Shown here one piece after another: positions 33,267-44,939 of a stretch of 64,000 bases of DNA. Source of the stretch: Lophium mytilinum (Eukaryota; Ascomycota; Dothideomycetes; Mytilinidiales; Mytilinidiaceae). Below the pieces are notes generated by a model. The model did not search any database. It saw only the letters and a list, made by a program, of their open reading frames with translations, and was not told the origin of the DNA. The position numbers and the translations under genes are program-made. The DNA is taken from assembly GCA_010093605.1 (NCBI GenBank), contig MU004196.1:336255-400254 (forward strand). The letters are read 5' to 3'. How positions within the stretch are numbered: position 1 is the stretch's first letter; each line of letters begins with the position of its first letter.

Positions 33267-34417
33267 GGGAAGCTCGTATGTTTGTTTGAGATGAGAAGAG
33301 CTCTGGGCCCGAGGTTTTAGTGTTGCAGGGGGGATGCACGTAGCGTGCGGGGATTGGATGGGGTGGTTGTGCGGTGTGAGTGGTGCGACGGATGAGGCGA
33401 GCTGTGGGGACTGACAGCAACACTGTGAGGCAATAAAGCATGCAGTACTCGATTGGCAAACTTGCGCCTCGTGACATGGGCATGCGTTCGGGAGGATGGT
33501 CCGAACTTGACAGAGAGACTACATTTGAACAGCATCGCGTATTGGACTAGAAAACGTTCTTCGTATTATCCTACGTCTGGAAGCGGAGCATTTGTACATA
33601 TCCACTACAAGGGATGCGTATTGGCTTCTTGAGAGAGCTTTCAGATAACAATGGTCACGCTTGTGAGGCGAGTGCGCCTAGGGGGAGGACTCAAAGCATT
33701 GCAAGTCGAGGTGTTTTCGCGATATTCGGACTGCCTGCAAAATTGCATTTAGAATGAAGAAGCTGTCAATGCTTATGTCTTCCATTTCGCAAATTCATCA
33801 TCGCGTTCTGTGAGAGGAAGCATACTTGTGTCGATGCTCGCGGGGCTGACTCGTATTTTCGCCCTGTATCAGCGATCTCTACGCTCTGCCTTAGCGGTGT
33901 AAGCAAGGTCATGATGTTTCAGAGGCAGCAACGGACTGAAATTGAGAGACATTTCTAACGAGAAAATAAACTCATCTAGGTGCCTCTGACTATGCTAGAA
34001 TAAGGATTGATGAAGGGCTGTTGTTCATTTGGAGACCTGGAGACAGCTCTTCGGCAGTTCGGCGAAACTTACTCTCCGCTCTCAGTCTCTTGGCAAGTCC
34101 GTGAAGATCCCCTCGGACAGCCTGCCACGTGCCTGCCATCTGCTTCATCTACATTCTTTCAGGGGACCATCACTCTATTTCCACTAACTCTAAGATGAAA
34201 ATAGGTGCTGCTCACATCTTAATCACAATTTCCAGGAGGACAGAGTACTTCAATATTCTACACCGCTCCTTGGCGAAATGAGCCGTGTTTCTGTTTAATC
34301 TGTACCGTGGTACAACCCAACTTACTGTACCTTTTATAACCTGTAGTCGTCCGTTCAGCTCGAGGAACTCTCCAACACTCTTCCACCAACGACTAACGCC
34401 CCTACAACGCTCTCTAG
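33267..34417. other. Intergenic, divergent promoter region
   Basis: Lies between the divergent DUF7923-type and 2EXR-like genes. No coding frame or repeat stands out. Confidence 0.4.
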
Positions 34418-35853
34418 ATGGACGAATCCGAGTTCGATCGCGCCGTTAGCACTTTCATCGATGTTAACCCATGCAGATCCATAGTAAACCGGACATCGGA
34501 TGAGGACGGTCGGAGTCTGATTCCTGACGACATCTCACACACTGACAGCGTGTACGATGATTTTGATCAGCCGGACACATCGCTTTGGTATGCCCCAATA
34601 ACGACGTTGGCGTGCGCACTGCTGGAACTTGATCGTACACTGGACAATGTCCCCGACGAACAAATCGCCGTCATAACCTTTGCTAAAAAGTTGGAGAAGC
34701 CTATACCGAGATACCGAAACCTACGCATCACAACACCGGGCCTGGAAAGGTGGATTGCTGTCTTGGAGCGACATAAATTCTATCGCAACAGTAGTGAACA
34801 AGCTAAGGCTGCTACTCATATCGCCAATTTCTCCTCTACAGTCCCACTATTTCTACCAGCACTACAGAGGATATACAGGTCAGCTATCATGGGCAAAAAC
34901 TACATAAACTCGCCCCGGGGAGATAGTAAAGAACACTTCGGGGTCGGCAACAAAGATGGCATCAATTGCTCAGGAGTTCTCGCGGCTTTACCTGAGATAG
35001 ACAGAATCTTGAAGACCCAGCATGCTCCAAGGGTACAAAAGCGACTGCAATCTGGTGAGACTGTCTAGCACCTCATCTTATACATTTACGCTAACATTAC
35101 ACCTTTACAGTGAAACCTTTCCCGTTCCTATCCCTCCCCAAAGACATAAGGCTTATAATATACGAACACGTCCTTAAATCCGACCACGCCATTCCCTTAC
35201 CAGACTGGATCGACGAACAGTTACGCGGGCTGAGGTTCTCTATGTCCCTCCTTACAGTGTCGCGATCTGTTCACGACGAGGCAGCGGCAGTATTCTATGG
35301 ATACAATACCTTCATCGTTAAATCTCTATGCGTTAGCAGTGATCTGAAGATTCATGAGCAGGCTTTTGGCGTGCCTATCATTCGCGAGGTCAGATTCCTG
35401 GTCAATCTAGATATGCGATACCGAAGCATGATCAAGAAAATGGAATGGATGATAAGGGCGAGCTCCGTTAATAGTATTAATGCCCCGTGTCTGGACCTTG
35501 CATACGAAGACATGCAGCTGACGCTCTCGCAATTGACTCCTCATTTGCGCAGTCTCGTGTTCTTCTTCGAGACAAACTGGTGTCGTGGGGCGTCGGACCC
35601 GCTTTATGGATCGGCAGAACAGCTTCAAGGACAGAAAGACCGTCTCAGATGCATTCTGAAGAAGCATGCGAAGGAAACGCAGCATATCGACCGAGTTGGA
35701 TGGGATTTTGGACACTGCAACGAGTTTGTGGACGATGTGGTTGCCGAAATGCGACAAGCACCGGGCGACTTCGAGGAGGTGGAAAGCGTCCACAATTGCG
35801 TAAATGATGCTGTTGTTGCCATGCTGATGACGGAGTATCCAGATTTCTTCTGA
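34418..35853 (+). CDS. 2EXR/F-box-like domain protein
   Basis: Two exons, 34418-35054 and 35111-35853, 459 residues; a 56-nt GT-AG intron joins them in frame. The first 210 residues are acidic at the start and show no domain I recognise. Residues about 214-280 are the fungal 2EXR-type motif: FPFLSLPKDIRLIIYEHVL, then SLLTVSRSVHDEAAAVFYGYNTF. This motif marks a large class of filamentous-fungal proteins often annotated as F-box-like; molecular function is mostly unknown. The remainder resembles the usual downstream region (HLRSLVFFFETNW) with no further domain. The second exon has no ATG at its start, so the two halves are not separate genes. Confidence 0.72.
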
Positions 35854-36416
35854 TTCAGGGGCCGCTCGTGGGATGATAAGACCACTCTTGTCTTAGTCAA
35901 GACTTCTGTATCCGGTCACTCGGGATGCTATAATCTGTATAGAACTCGATTGGTACACTCTGCGTGGGGCACAGCAGTCGCGACGGTCTTCGGGGTGGGG
36001 GTTTGCATGGAGAATCCATAGCGATATCACCGCACAACCGGAGAAGCGTTGTATCCCATGGAGATAGAAGGCATTCATACCATAATATGACTAGATTTCC
36101 ATCCGACGTTGAAATAACCCCTGGTCCTTGAGATACGGGGCACCCCCTCCACGCGTGTGGTGTCCATCCCCAACAGAAGATTGGCCAATTTGACCTGGGC
36201 ACCACACTCACATCCGCTGGATGCAACTCGTTAACGACTGACCTGCCTGTTTGGACGGCTAATAATGGATCTGCGCCTCTTCTGCCGCCCTCTGTCACCG
36301 GTCCGGCGGGCCTCACCAGGATACACGCAAGCTCGCGCTCGACGGTGCAAGACATTACAGGCACGCCGGCAGCGACGTCCTCGTCGTTGCCGCCTCCTTT
36401 TCTCCAGCTGCCCTCC
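35854..36416. other. Intergenic or 5' region of the methyltransferase gene
   Basis: The frame of the next gene stays open upstream of its ATG back to a stop near 36130, with Pro/Ser/Thr-rich composition (AATSSSLPPPF) like LaeA-type leaders but no ATG. An upstream exon is possible. Confidence 0.35.
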
Positions 36417-38460
36417 ATGGCCGACGACGAGGCATACAATAGCTCGGGCCAGTCGCTCGAGGCCGATGTGAGTTAGCCGTCCCGTCCATCCCGCTTCCCC
36501 GCGGCGTTCCCTGCATTTCCGGCTTTGCGGCGAGGACGTGCTAACGGCCCGACCCTTGACAGAGCGACGACCGTGACTCGGCCCTCGGCGATGATAACAG
36601 CTCTGTGTATGTATATTCCCCTCAGCTGCCCAGCACGGCCGCTTGCATAACTTGTGCGCTGAGAGAGAGGAGCTGACGTTGTGTAGCTTCACCATGAGTG
36701 TCACTGACTCTGTCTACAATTATCGTTACGAGAATGGGCGGCGGTACCATGCGTATGCGGATGGCAGTTAGTGGCGCCCTACGAATTGCGGGGAATATTG
36801 CTGATCAATGCAGAATATCCTGTTCCGAACGATGAGGTATACTTTCCCCAGCTTTCAAAGGTAGCAGTACTGAGCAGACTGTCATGATCAGGTAGAGAAG
36901 GATCGCCTTGGTGAGCACTGAAGCTTGAAGTATGCGGCCTGGAACTGACCAAGACTAGATCTTCAACACCATGCCTTTCGATTGACTTTGGATGGAGCTC
37001 TATACCGCGCGCCCATATCCAAAAACGTCCAAAATGTGCTGGACGTGGGATGCGGAACTGGAATCTGGGCCATCGAGTTCGCTGAAGAGCACCCTTCTGC
37101 GAAGGTGCTGGGGACGGATTTGAGGTATGTCTACTTCATGTTGACTTCAACTCATCGCCACTCGTCCCATCGCTGACGCTTTGCAGTCCTATACAGCCCA
37201 CCGAGTAAGCCCAAGAAGAATCTCAGGACCGTTAACAAGCATATGGACTGATATGACCAGTGTGCCTCCCAACTGCAGCTTCCTCATCGACGACGCAGAC
37301 AGCGAATGGCTCTTCCGCGAACCCTTCGACTTCATCCACTCCCGCGCAATGATTGCCGCATTCAAAGACTGGCCAAGATACATCGAGCAAGCCTACGCGT
37401 ACGTCAACCTCCCCTAAACCCCCCCTTCTCAGCTCGGCCTCCACTAACACATAAACACCCACAGCAACCTCAAACCCGGCGGGTACCTCGAAATCCAAGA
37501 CTTCTACTTCCCCTGCTGCTGCTCCGACCCCTCCATAAACTCCACGAACAGCCCTCTGATGCAATGGGCCGAGCTGCTCGTGTCCGCAGGTGCCAAAATC
37601 GGCATCGACATGCTGTTACCTGGGCATCTTGGCGAGACGCTGAAGGCGGCTGGGTTTACCGAGATACACAGCAAACACTACAAGTGGCCCGTAGGCCCGT
37701 GGGCTAAGGGTGATAAGAACAAGCTACTCGGGCGGTTCGCGAAGGAGGATCTCATGGATTGGCTGCCGAGCTCTGCGTTGGGGATGTTTACGAGGGTGCA
37801 TGGGTGAGTTTGCTCGTTCTTTGACTAACAACTGGGTAGCGCTGACGGGTGTAGGTGGACGAGGGAAGAAGTCGAGGTCTTCCTCGCTAGTGTAAGACGG
37901 GAACTGAAAGAGCATAAGGAACGGCATTTCTGGGCTAACATGTAAGTATTTACCTTTCCCTTCGCCCCTTGCACCTTTTCGTGCTTGTGGAGAAATTGGA
38001 GATATTGACATCACACAGCGCCTTCTGGTACGCCCGTAAACCCCTCGACTCTTCTCCCTCTCGCGACGACGACCCCGTCCGCGACGAAGTTATGCTTGAG
38101 GAAGACGGGCCTTCCGATGCCGCCGCTGAGGCCCAAGACGAGTACAGCGAGCGCGAGTCTTTAGACTTCAAAAAGACCTCGCTCGGAGATTCGTCGTCCA
38201 CGGGAGAGGGGAGTAGCGAAAGGGACGTCGAGATCGTGGTTAAGGAGGCGAATCTCCCCGCGGTGGATCCGAGCGCGAATGAGAGCCTTGAGACGTTTGA
38301 GACGGCGCCGGAGGGGAAGACTGCGGAGTTGAAGGAAGCGACCGGCCCTGGGAAGAGTGTTTCGCCCACAGCGTCCAGCGTGCCAGCGCCGACAGAGCTA
38401 AATCCTGCTACTGGGGAAGAGCCGAAGGAGAGCGCGGCTGTGGAGGCGCAGGCGCATTGA
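36417..38460 (+). CDS. LaeA-like SAM-dependent methyltransferase (11 exons)
   Basis: Class I S-adenosylmethionine methyltransferase of the fungal LaeA/UMTA type, a group that includes global regulators of secondary metabolism and development. Exons: 36417-36467, 36563-36606, 36687-36766, 36814-36836, 36892-36910, 36959-37124, 37187-37204, 37261-37398, 37465-37803, 37855-37941 and 38019-38460; 468 residues. Typical features: the acidic N-terminus, YRYENGRRYHAYADGKYPVP, DEVEKDRLDLQHH, the SAM motif VLDVGCGTGIWAIEF near residue 100, and FDFIHSRAMIAAFKDW. It then reads ANLKPGGYLEIQD, and W.REEVEVFLASVRREL near the end of the domain. Exons 4, 5 and 7 are 23, 19 and 18 nt; all are needed to keep conserved residues. 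Beyond the domain there is an unusual acidic tail of about 135 residues (DDDPVRDEV, EEDGPSD). The true start may lie upstream. Confidence 0.85.
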
Positions 38461-38766
38461 GTGGATGTTTCGATACTATCTTGTGGTGTTATGATCGTGA
38501 TGCGGAGTCCTGGTGGAGTGGCAGGTCGGGTCAGGCTAGTTCCACACATTCACTGTACATCTTTCGCTGTTCCCTAGCAGTTGCCCTACTGGGGGTGTTC
38601 CAATAATGATATATTTTCCCTGTCTAAAGCTAAAAGTGCAATAGCGAGACTTGTATATCTATATCATGAATATTAAACACCGGTACCCAACTCTCAGCAA
38701 TAGAAGCCATGACAGAAACGCCAGTGAGCAGGAAGCGCCCAAAGTTTATAGATAGCAGATATCGCT

Positions 38767-40460
38767 TCAAAGTCCAACTTTCTCCCCATCAATTCCGTGA
38801 TGCATGGTTTGGTTCCTGTACCTCTTGCGGCCCCTCACGAACCAATCCACCACGATGATCAGCAGGATGATTCCGTAGCACGCCGATACGTAGTTCATAT
38901 CTAATTCCAAAATTAGCGAACATCACCCTACCACAAAGCACGAAGAGAAAACCAGCAAGGGGAGGGAGGGGGGCACTCACAATCCGCCGTCACCGGCATA
39001 ACCGTCGGAAATGAATACATCACCAGCGTAAACAGCGTCCACCCCAACGTCACCACATTACAAAGCAGCCCAAACCTCCCGAGCCAAAACGGGCCAGGTT
39101 TAATATTCGAACGCCCCCTCACCAGCAAACACGTAATCGGGATCGCGTAGGAGATGTACGGCAGCACGATGCACCCCGTCACGATACTGTTGATCGCCGC
39201 GTACGACCCTAGGTACAGCAGCCCCAAGCACGCAACGAGGAAGCTGCTGACCATGTGCGCGTTCAGCGGCATGTCGAGCGCCGGGTGGATCTGCGCCCAC
39301 AGGTGGTGGCCCGGGATGCCGCGGTCGCGGGAGAAGCTCCAGCACAGCCGCGACGCCCACGTGTGGCAGGAGATCATGCACCCGAAGCCCGTCGCGATGA
39401 TGAAGGCTTCCAGCACGATCGCGCCGGCTTTGTGGCCGATGGCTTGGTAGAAGAGCTCGAGGATGGGCACGCCGGTGGTTGTGGCCGCGACGCCCGCGAT
39501 GTCGGTCATGCTGAAGAGCATGCTCATGATCCAGAACCACGACGTCACGAAGCCGATGCCGATGGTGCCGAAGATGGCGATGGGGATGTTGCGTTCTGGG
39601 CGCGGCACTTCTTCCGCCATGTGGACGGCCGTGTCGAGGCAGGAGAAGCCCCAGTTGGTGTTGATGAGGCCGGTGATGAAGGCGATGCCGCCGCGGGACC
39701 AGCCCGTGTTGTTGATGAAGGTGGTGAAGACGAAGGAGGCGGTTTGGTGGGTGGGGGCTTTGGCGGGGACGACGACGAGGGTGATAAAGAAGGAAATAAG
39801 GGAGGTGTAGAGGGCGATGGTGGCGATGGTGGGGAGAGCGCGGCCGTAGCAGTTGAAGAAGAAGGCGAAGAAGTTGACGAGTTGGTAGGCCACGACGACC
39901 ATCCAGGGTTCGGTGACGCTGGGGTGGAGTGTTAGGGGGTGTTTGGGGTTAGGGTAAAGGGGAACATACAGGTCTGGGTGAGAGAGCTGGTAGCAACCCA
40001 CGAGCGCAAATCCGACGGTGAGGGCGACGCTGGCGCAGGCGAAGATGGAGCCCGCCCATGCGAACCAGCCTGCGGTATAGGAGGCTAGATTTGCGTACCT
40101 CTTCGGTGCCAGCTCACGTGCCCAGAATGACTGTCCGGCAGCATTGGGTAACGCACTGACAAGCTCAGAGAGAGATCCTGCTACGCCGATGGAGATAATG
40201 AAGAGGAGGATGGTGCCGTAGATGAGGAGAACGGGTCCTCCAGAGCTGATTCCCGTGATCAAGATGCCAGCTACGGCCCACCAGGAGTTGGTAAGGGAGA
40301 AGCCGATACCAAGAACTGACCAAACGGAGAACTTCCGCGTCATATCTTGGGTATAACCCATTTCAGCCAGTTTCTTTGCGTCGCCATCGCTGTACTGGTC
40401 AAACTTCTCTGTTGAGTCCACGGTGGCTGTGTGCTCCACCTTTTCCTCGTTGACCGACAT
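38767..40460 (-). CDS. Amino acid/GABA/choline-type permease (APC superfamily)
   Basis: Plasma-membrane transporter with about 12 membrane segments. Exons 40460-39970, 39918-38981 and 38900-38767; about 520 residues, normal for the family. The 51-nt intron 39919-39969 is in frame, so I rely on its GT-AG signals and on the resulting HPDLVTEPW junction, which fits the family. Family marks: MGYTQDMTRKFSVWSVLGIGFSLTNSW before TM1, GGPVLLIYG, SELVSALPNAAGQSFW, FINNTGWSRGGIAFITGL, HMAEEVPRPERNIP and ISCHTWASRLCWSFSRDRGIPG. The last exon supplies TM12 (CYGIILLIIVVDWFV). The best-known relatives import GABA, choline or other quaternary amines; the substrate here cannot be fixed from sequence. Confidence 0.85.
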
Positions 40461-41705
40461 GATTGGAGATTGGCACGGAGTTTGCCAGTTGACTCAAGTC
40501 AGGCTCGTGATACCAGGTACGCCCAATTACGCTGGGTACGCTTGTCAGTCTGGAATAGAAGAAAGTTGTTTCGTAGATGAAGTGTGATGAAGAAAATTTG
40601 GATTTTGTAAACATGAGGTTGCTGGCTCCTGAACCCGGCCTCGCTTCCAGAAGTACATAAAGTTGGAAATGTGGATGCATTGATACCCGCGGACTCGCCT
40701 TAGCAATTGCAGCGAGTGTCCGGAAGCCATGTCAGGCGCTCGGACCATTTGTCCAGGAGCTGTGAAGGCTGATATTGAAAACAATGTTTAGAAAAGAGTG
40801 ACCAAAGGAACAGATTTCGAGACGCCACGTTCTTGCAGCGTGGTAGAATGGGATTGAAAGCAGTGTAACGTGAGATTTGGCGAATGACATTGAAAGGGGC
40901 CGAAGACCATACACAAGGTCGGTGATAGAGAGTAGGCTGCTTACATGAAGTTTATCAGATCGCAAAACAGTATCACGAAGCATGCAGACGCCGAGAAATA
41001 TATTTGAGCCCTTGCACGAGATGTGCCTTGCTCGTGATTGATGAAGAGAGGTGGTACAGGAGGCGGAGGAAGGTAGCTTTTGGCACTTAGGGAGTAATCA
41101 CCACCTAAGTCCAGTTGACCTGTGCAGAAACGCCTATCTTCTGTGCCACACACACGGATCGCTCCCGCGCTGCACCTCTACAAATGTAGGCGATTGCCCA
41201 GCTCCATGAGTCGTGTACTGTAAGGATTTGCAGCCAGCCAGGTCGTTTGTGTCGCTCAAGGCACTAGACCTGAATTAGACTACAAATGCGAATGCCCTCG
41301 TACCGATAAGCTTGGCGACAACTCAACACCAAGCTTCTGTATGTCACGTCAATCATTGGATCATTTACGAAAAGAAAATGCCCTGCAGTAAAGGCAGGGG
41401 GCCTGGAAGCATGCATCCAACAGTAGCGACCACGTATCACGCACGTATCGAGAGGTGGAGCCCCTTGATCCGAACCCTCCCCGCCTTCTCCAGGCCATGA
41501 ATCCGTCGCCAGATCGCCTCAAACGGGGCATACCAACGCGTCGAGTCAGCTTTCAAGAGAAGTACCATCTTCCTTTTTACTTTCATTGATTCGAGGGTCC
41601 TTCGCGAATTATTTGAAACATGTCCCTATAAGCTTTTGCCCTTTGTCCAACGAGTCAACCCGCTGCGTCCAGCACTATACGGGGAGATCCCGATCAGTAG
41701 TCAAT
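40461..41705. other. Intergenic, divergent promoters of permease and P450
   Basis: The permease and P450 genes diverge from this 1.2-kb gap. No gene or repeat recognised. Confidence 0.45.
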
Positions 41706-43397
41706 ATGCCGTCATTTAGCGTGTCTGTTGCGGCTGGTATTGCTATTCTTGCTGCTGCCGTATACAAACTCATCATATATCCTGCATTCCTTTCTCCTCT
41801 CTCTAAAATACCCGCTGCGAACTGGACCGTCCACTTTACCTCGTTATGGATCAACTACATCCGATACACAAACGTGGAGAACGCCACCGTCTACGAGCTG
41901 CACAAGAAGAAAGGCCCCATCGTACGCATGGGACCTGCTGAGCTCAGCGTCAACTGCTACGAAGGAGGCCTGAAGACCATATACACGGGTGGATTCCCAA
42001 AGACTGAATTCTACATCAATCGCTTCATGAACTATGGGTACGGCATCATGCTCTGGTCTTGAATACATTTTTGACTATCATAGCGACATCAAGAACATGT
42101 TCTGCTTCATCGATAGCAAAACGCACTCAACCCGCAAACGCATGCTCTCTAACGTCTACTCCAAGTCCGTGGTCCTGGCCTCGCCCACCGCGCGCGCCAC
42201 TTCCAAAGCTATCCTCTACGATCGCCTCCTGCCCATCTTCCAAATATCCTCAGACTCCAAAAACGCAATCGAAGTCCACTCTCTCGACTACGCGTACGCT
42301 ATGGACACATTCATGGCCTACCAATTCGGCCTTGACATCGGCACCAACTTCATCCAGGACGTCGAGAAGCGCAAACGGTACCTGCACCTCTTCTTCTCGC
42401 GTCGCCCATACCTATTCTGGACAACTGAGCTGCCGAAGTTCACAGCATGGATGCATAGGCTCGGCGTCAGGCTCGTGCCGCAATGGGTCGACGACGCGAC
42501 AGTCGCTCTTGAGACGTGGAACCTAGACGTCTGCGATAAAGCCGAAGCACTGCTCTCCTCCCCTGCGGCAGGTTCAACGCCTGCGATCTCGTACCCCGCC
42601 ATCTACGCCGTCGAGCGCGCCAAGTTCCAAGAGGCAGACCTCAAGCTCCCGCCTCAAATGACAGCGAAGGACCCGCGCCAAACATACCCTCGTAGGTTGG
42701 ATATCGCATCGGATATGTACGACCACAACGCCGCAGCCCATGAGACATCAGGCGATACCTTGACATGGCTATACTACGAGATGTCGTTGCGGCCAGCGCT
42801 ACAAAAGCAGCTTCGGGATGAACTGCTGACTCTCGCCCCTCCAATCCTCTTTCCAACGCCCTCGGCAGACTTCGAGCTCCCAGACCCAAAGAAAGTCGAC
42901 GCACTACCGCTGCTGGATGCAATACTGCAAGAGACGCTCCGCCGCTGGGTCTCCGTTCCTGGCGGCCAGCCCCGCGTCACACCCGGTGTGTGCAGCCTCG
43001 CCGGCTACGACGGTATCCCCGGTGGCGTGCGCGTGCAGAGCGCAGCGTATACACTCCACCGCAACCCAGAGGTGTTTCCAGATCCTGAGGCATGGAAGCC
43101 AGAGCGGTGGCTGGACGCCTCAGTCGACGAACTGAACGAGATGAAGCGGTGGTTTTGGGCGTTTGGGAGCGGGGGGCGGATGTGCATTGGGAACAATATT
43201 GCTATACACTGTAAGTGCGTATACGAGCTCGAGGGCGGGAAGTCGCTAACGGGAACATAGCGATGAAACACGCGATTGCAGGCATTTACACGAACTTCAC
43301 GACTACGGTTGTGGATGCGGAGGGGATCGAGCAGGACGATGGGTTCACGGCGGGGCCGAAGGGGAATAAGTTGTGGCTGCAGTTCCATCATGTTTAG
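41706..43397 (+). CDS. Cytochrome P450 monooxygenase
   Basis: Heme-thiolate monooxygenase anchored in the ER membrane. Exons 41706-42037, 42084-43210 and 43261-43397; 531 residues, normal length. An N-terminal anchor at residues 4-25 (FSVSVAAGIAILAAAVYKLI) is followed by the proline region LSPLSKIPAANW. Other marks: HSTRKRMLSNVYSKS (helix C), the I-helix AAHETSGDTLTWL near residue 328, ExxR in ETLRRW near 393, and the heme loop FGSGGRMCIG with the Cys near residue 479. All key residues are present, so the enzyme should be active. The overall type (FMNYG, KNMFCFID) is that of fungal P450s in secondary-metabolite and xenobiotic pathways; I cannot assign a CYP family. An upstream in-frame ATG at 41586 gives an unlikely hydrophilic leader. 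Confidence 0.9.
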
Positions 43398-43474
43398 GTT
43401 GAGACTGGATCTCTTGATTCCTCTACCATGTTCAATCCGAAGTCGTGTCGTTATTCTCATTGCTGACTACGTTG

Positions 43475-44140
43475 ATTGCACTAATGTGAGAAGAAGTGAC
43501 GGATCGAGCTGCTTGAAAGCTAATGCACTATACTCTGGGTGGCTAGATTCACACCATGTACCTACATGACTTGGTGACGGAGTCACTCTTACTGAGCAAA
43601 ATGTAAGAAGAAGTAACGAATCAACCCGCATGAAATCTTAGTTGGTAGACGCCGCGTTAACATGGCGCGGGGACACTATGTGCAGCAATACGAGAAGAAG
43701 TCACAATACTGACGGTGGTAAGAGACGGATTGGTAGCCTCTGTGTCTACGCAGCGTACCCCCTTTGTGGCATTAATTCAAGAAGAAGTAAACTATCGAAG
43801 CGGATAAGATCTAATTCACTACCCTCTAGATCGCCGAGTCCATATAAGGTCCTCACGTTCCATACCAACGCAGCGGACCCCCTTACTGGCACTAATTAGA
43901 GAAGAAATAATATATTAAACCGCACACAAATCCATTTGCTCGCCTCCGCGCCGCCGAGTCTCCAGCGTGTGCGCACTTCGCGTGGCCATGCAGGTTTACC
44001 CCTTCCTGGTGCTAATGTAAGAAGAATTCCCGACTTTAACCGTACAAGACTCGACTTCCTCCACTCGGGATGGTTTAGAGTACCTTTTTCGTATACACCG
44101 TGCGGCTACGCAGTGTACCCCATGCCGGAAGAATTGTAAA
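43475..44140 (+). repeat. Degenerate tandem repeat, six copies, ~80-120 bp period
   Basis: The block ACTAATGTAAGAAGAAGT and variants recurs at about 43480, 43600, 43690, 43770, 43890 and 44010, each followed by a CGAAYC/CCGC stretch and most preceded by CTACGCAG and a C-rich run. The same family, reversed, lies at about 56950-57245. It starts 80 bp after the P450 stop. Confidence 0.6.
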
Positions 44141-44301
44141 CGATAACTAAAGGCCCTTAGATTGGTTTTTTTTCATTCGGCGTTTGTATGACTTTCCCGT
44201 GTCAGCTCAGAGTCATCGTCACAAATAACTAACTCAAACTCACTATGACTCATCCCTTGAGGCCGTTATACGTGTTCCAAAAAACAAAAGAATGCGCTCC
44301 G

Positions 44302-44445
44302 AGATTCGAACCTAAGACCCTCGCCTAGAGTCCAAAAAAAATCAAAAATTATCAATACCGACAGATACAGACAGATACCGACAAGTGTTAGCAGCGCTCT
44401 ACCGATTTTTAGAGGGTTTAGTGTTGACCACTGCACCACTCCGGC
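44302..44445 (-). other. tRNA-like pol III promoter pair (tRNA relic or SINE)
   Basis: On the minus strand a box-A match TGGTGCAGTGG (44428-44438), preceded by GCCGGAG, and a box-B match GGTTCGAATCT (44302-44312) are about 115 nt apart. The acceptor stems do not pair well and the distance is too long for an intact tRNA, so a SINE or tRNA pseudogene is likelier. A T-rich tract and a TACAGACAGATAC-type microrepeat lie between the boxes. Confidence 0.4.
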
Positions 44446-44939
44446 ATGTCTGTCACTCCGCATCCCGCATCCCGCAAAGATAATTGGGAGACCGCCAAAA
44501 TATTTCAAAATATATAACCAGAAACTGCAGCCACCTTTAATCTGTCACACGGCTGGACACGTGTATATTTCCTATAGATCACCAAATGGCAACAAAGCAC
44601 TTTTCATCCCTCTAAAAACTCCAAAGATACCCAATACGCCAGTCTAACTCCCAGCCTCGCACTCTCCCAACGACGTGCTACACATCTGACCCAACATTCG
44701 AACCCAAGGAAAGATGTTGAGATCATTCCTTAGCTGTCATAACATGCCATAGCAGCGTTTTGTTTTGCTTTGACGACTTTATCTTCCAGAGCAAGTAGAT
44801 AGCGCTTGCCTGAGCGTTCATGTAACATCAACCCCACAAACATATCTCTTCCAGCCACTTCCCATCTAAGCCATCGCCCAACGCCATACGCAGTATGCAA
44901 CTTAAATCCAACAAAAGCTGCATAGATCGTACGTGATCT
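44446..44939. other. Intergenic
   Basis: Between the tRNA-like element and the 3' end of the Rieske gene. No gene recognised. Confidence 0.45.

Noticed and set aside
36265-36471. Arg/Pro-rich 68-codon frame at the start of the LaeA-like gene
   Set aside because: Different frame from the methyltransferase and no domain; overlaps its first exon.
39255-39935. 226-codon plus-strand frame across the permease gene
   Set aside because: Antisense to membrane-segment codons; extremely Gly/Asp/Glu/Val-rich, a shadow frame.
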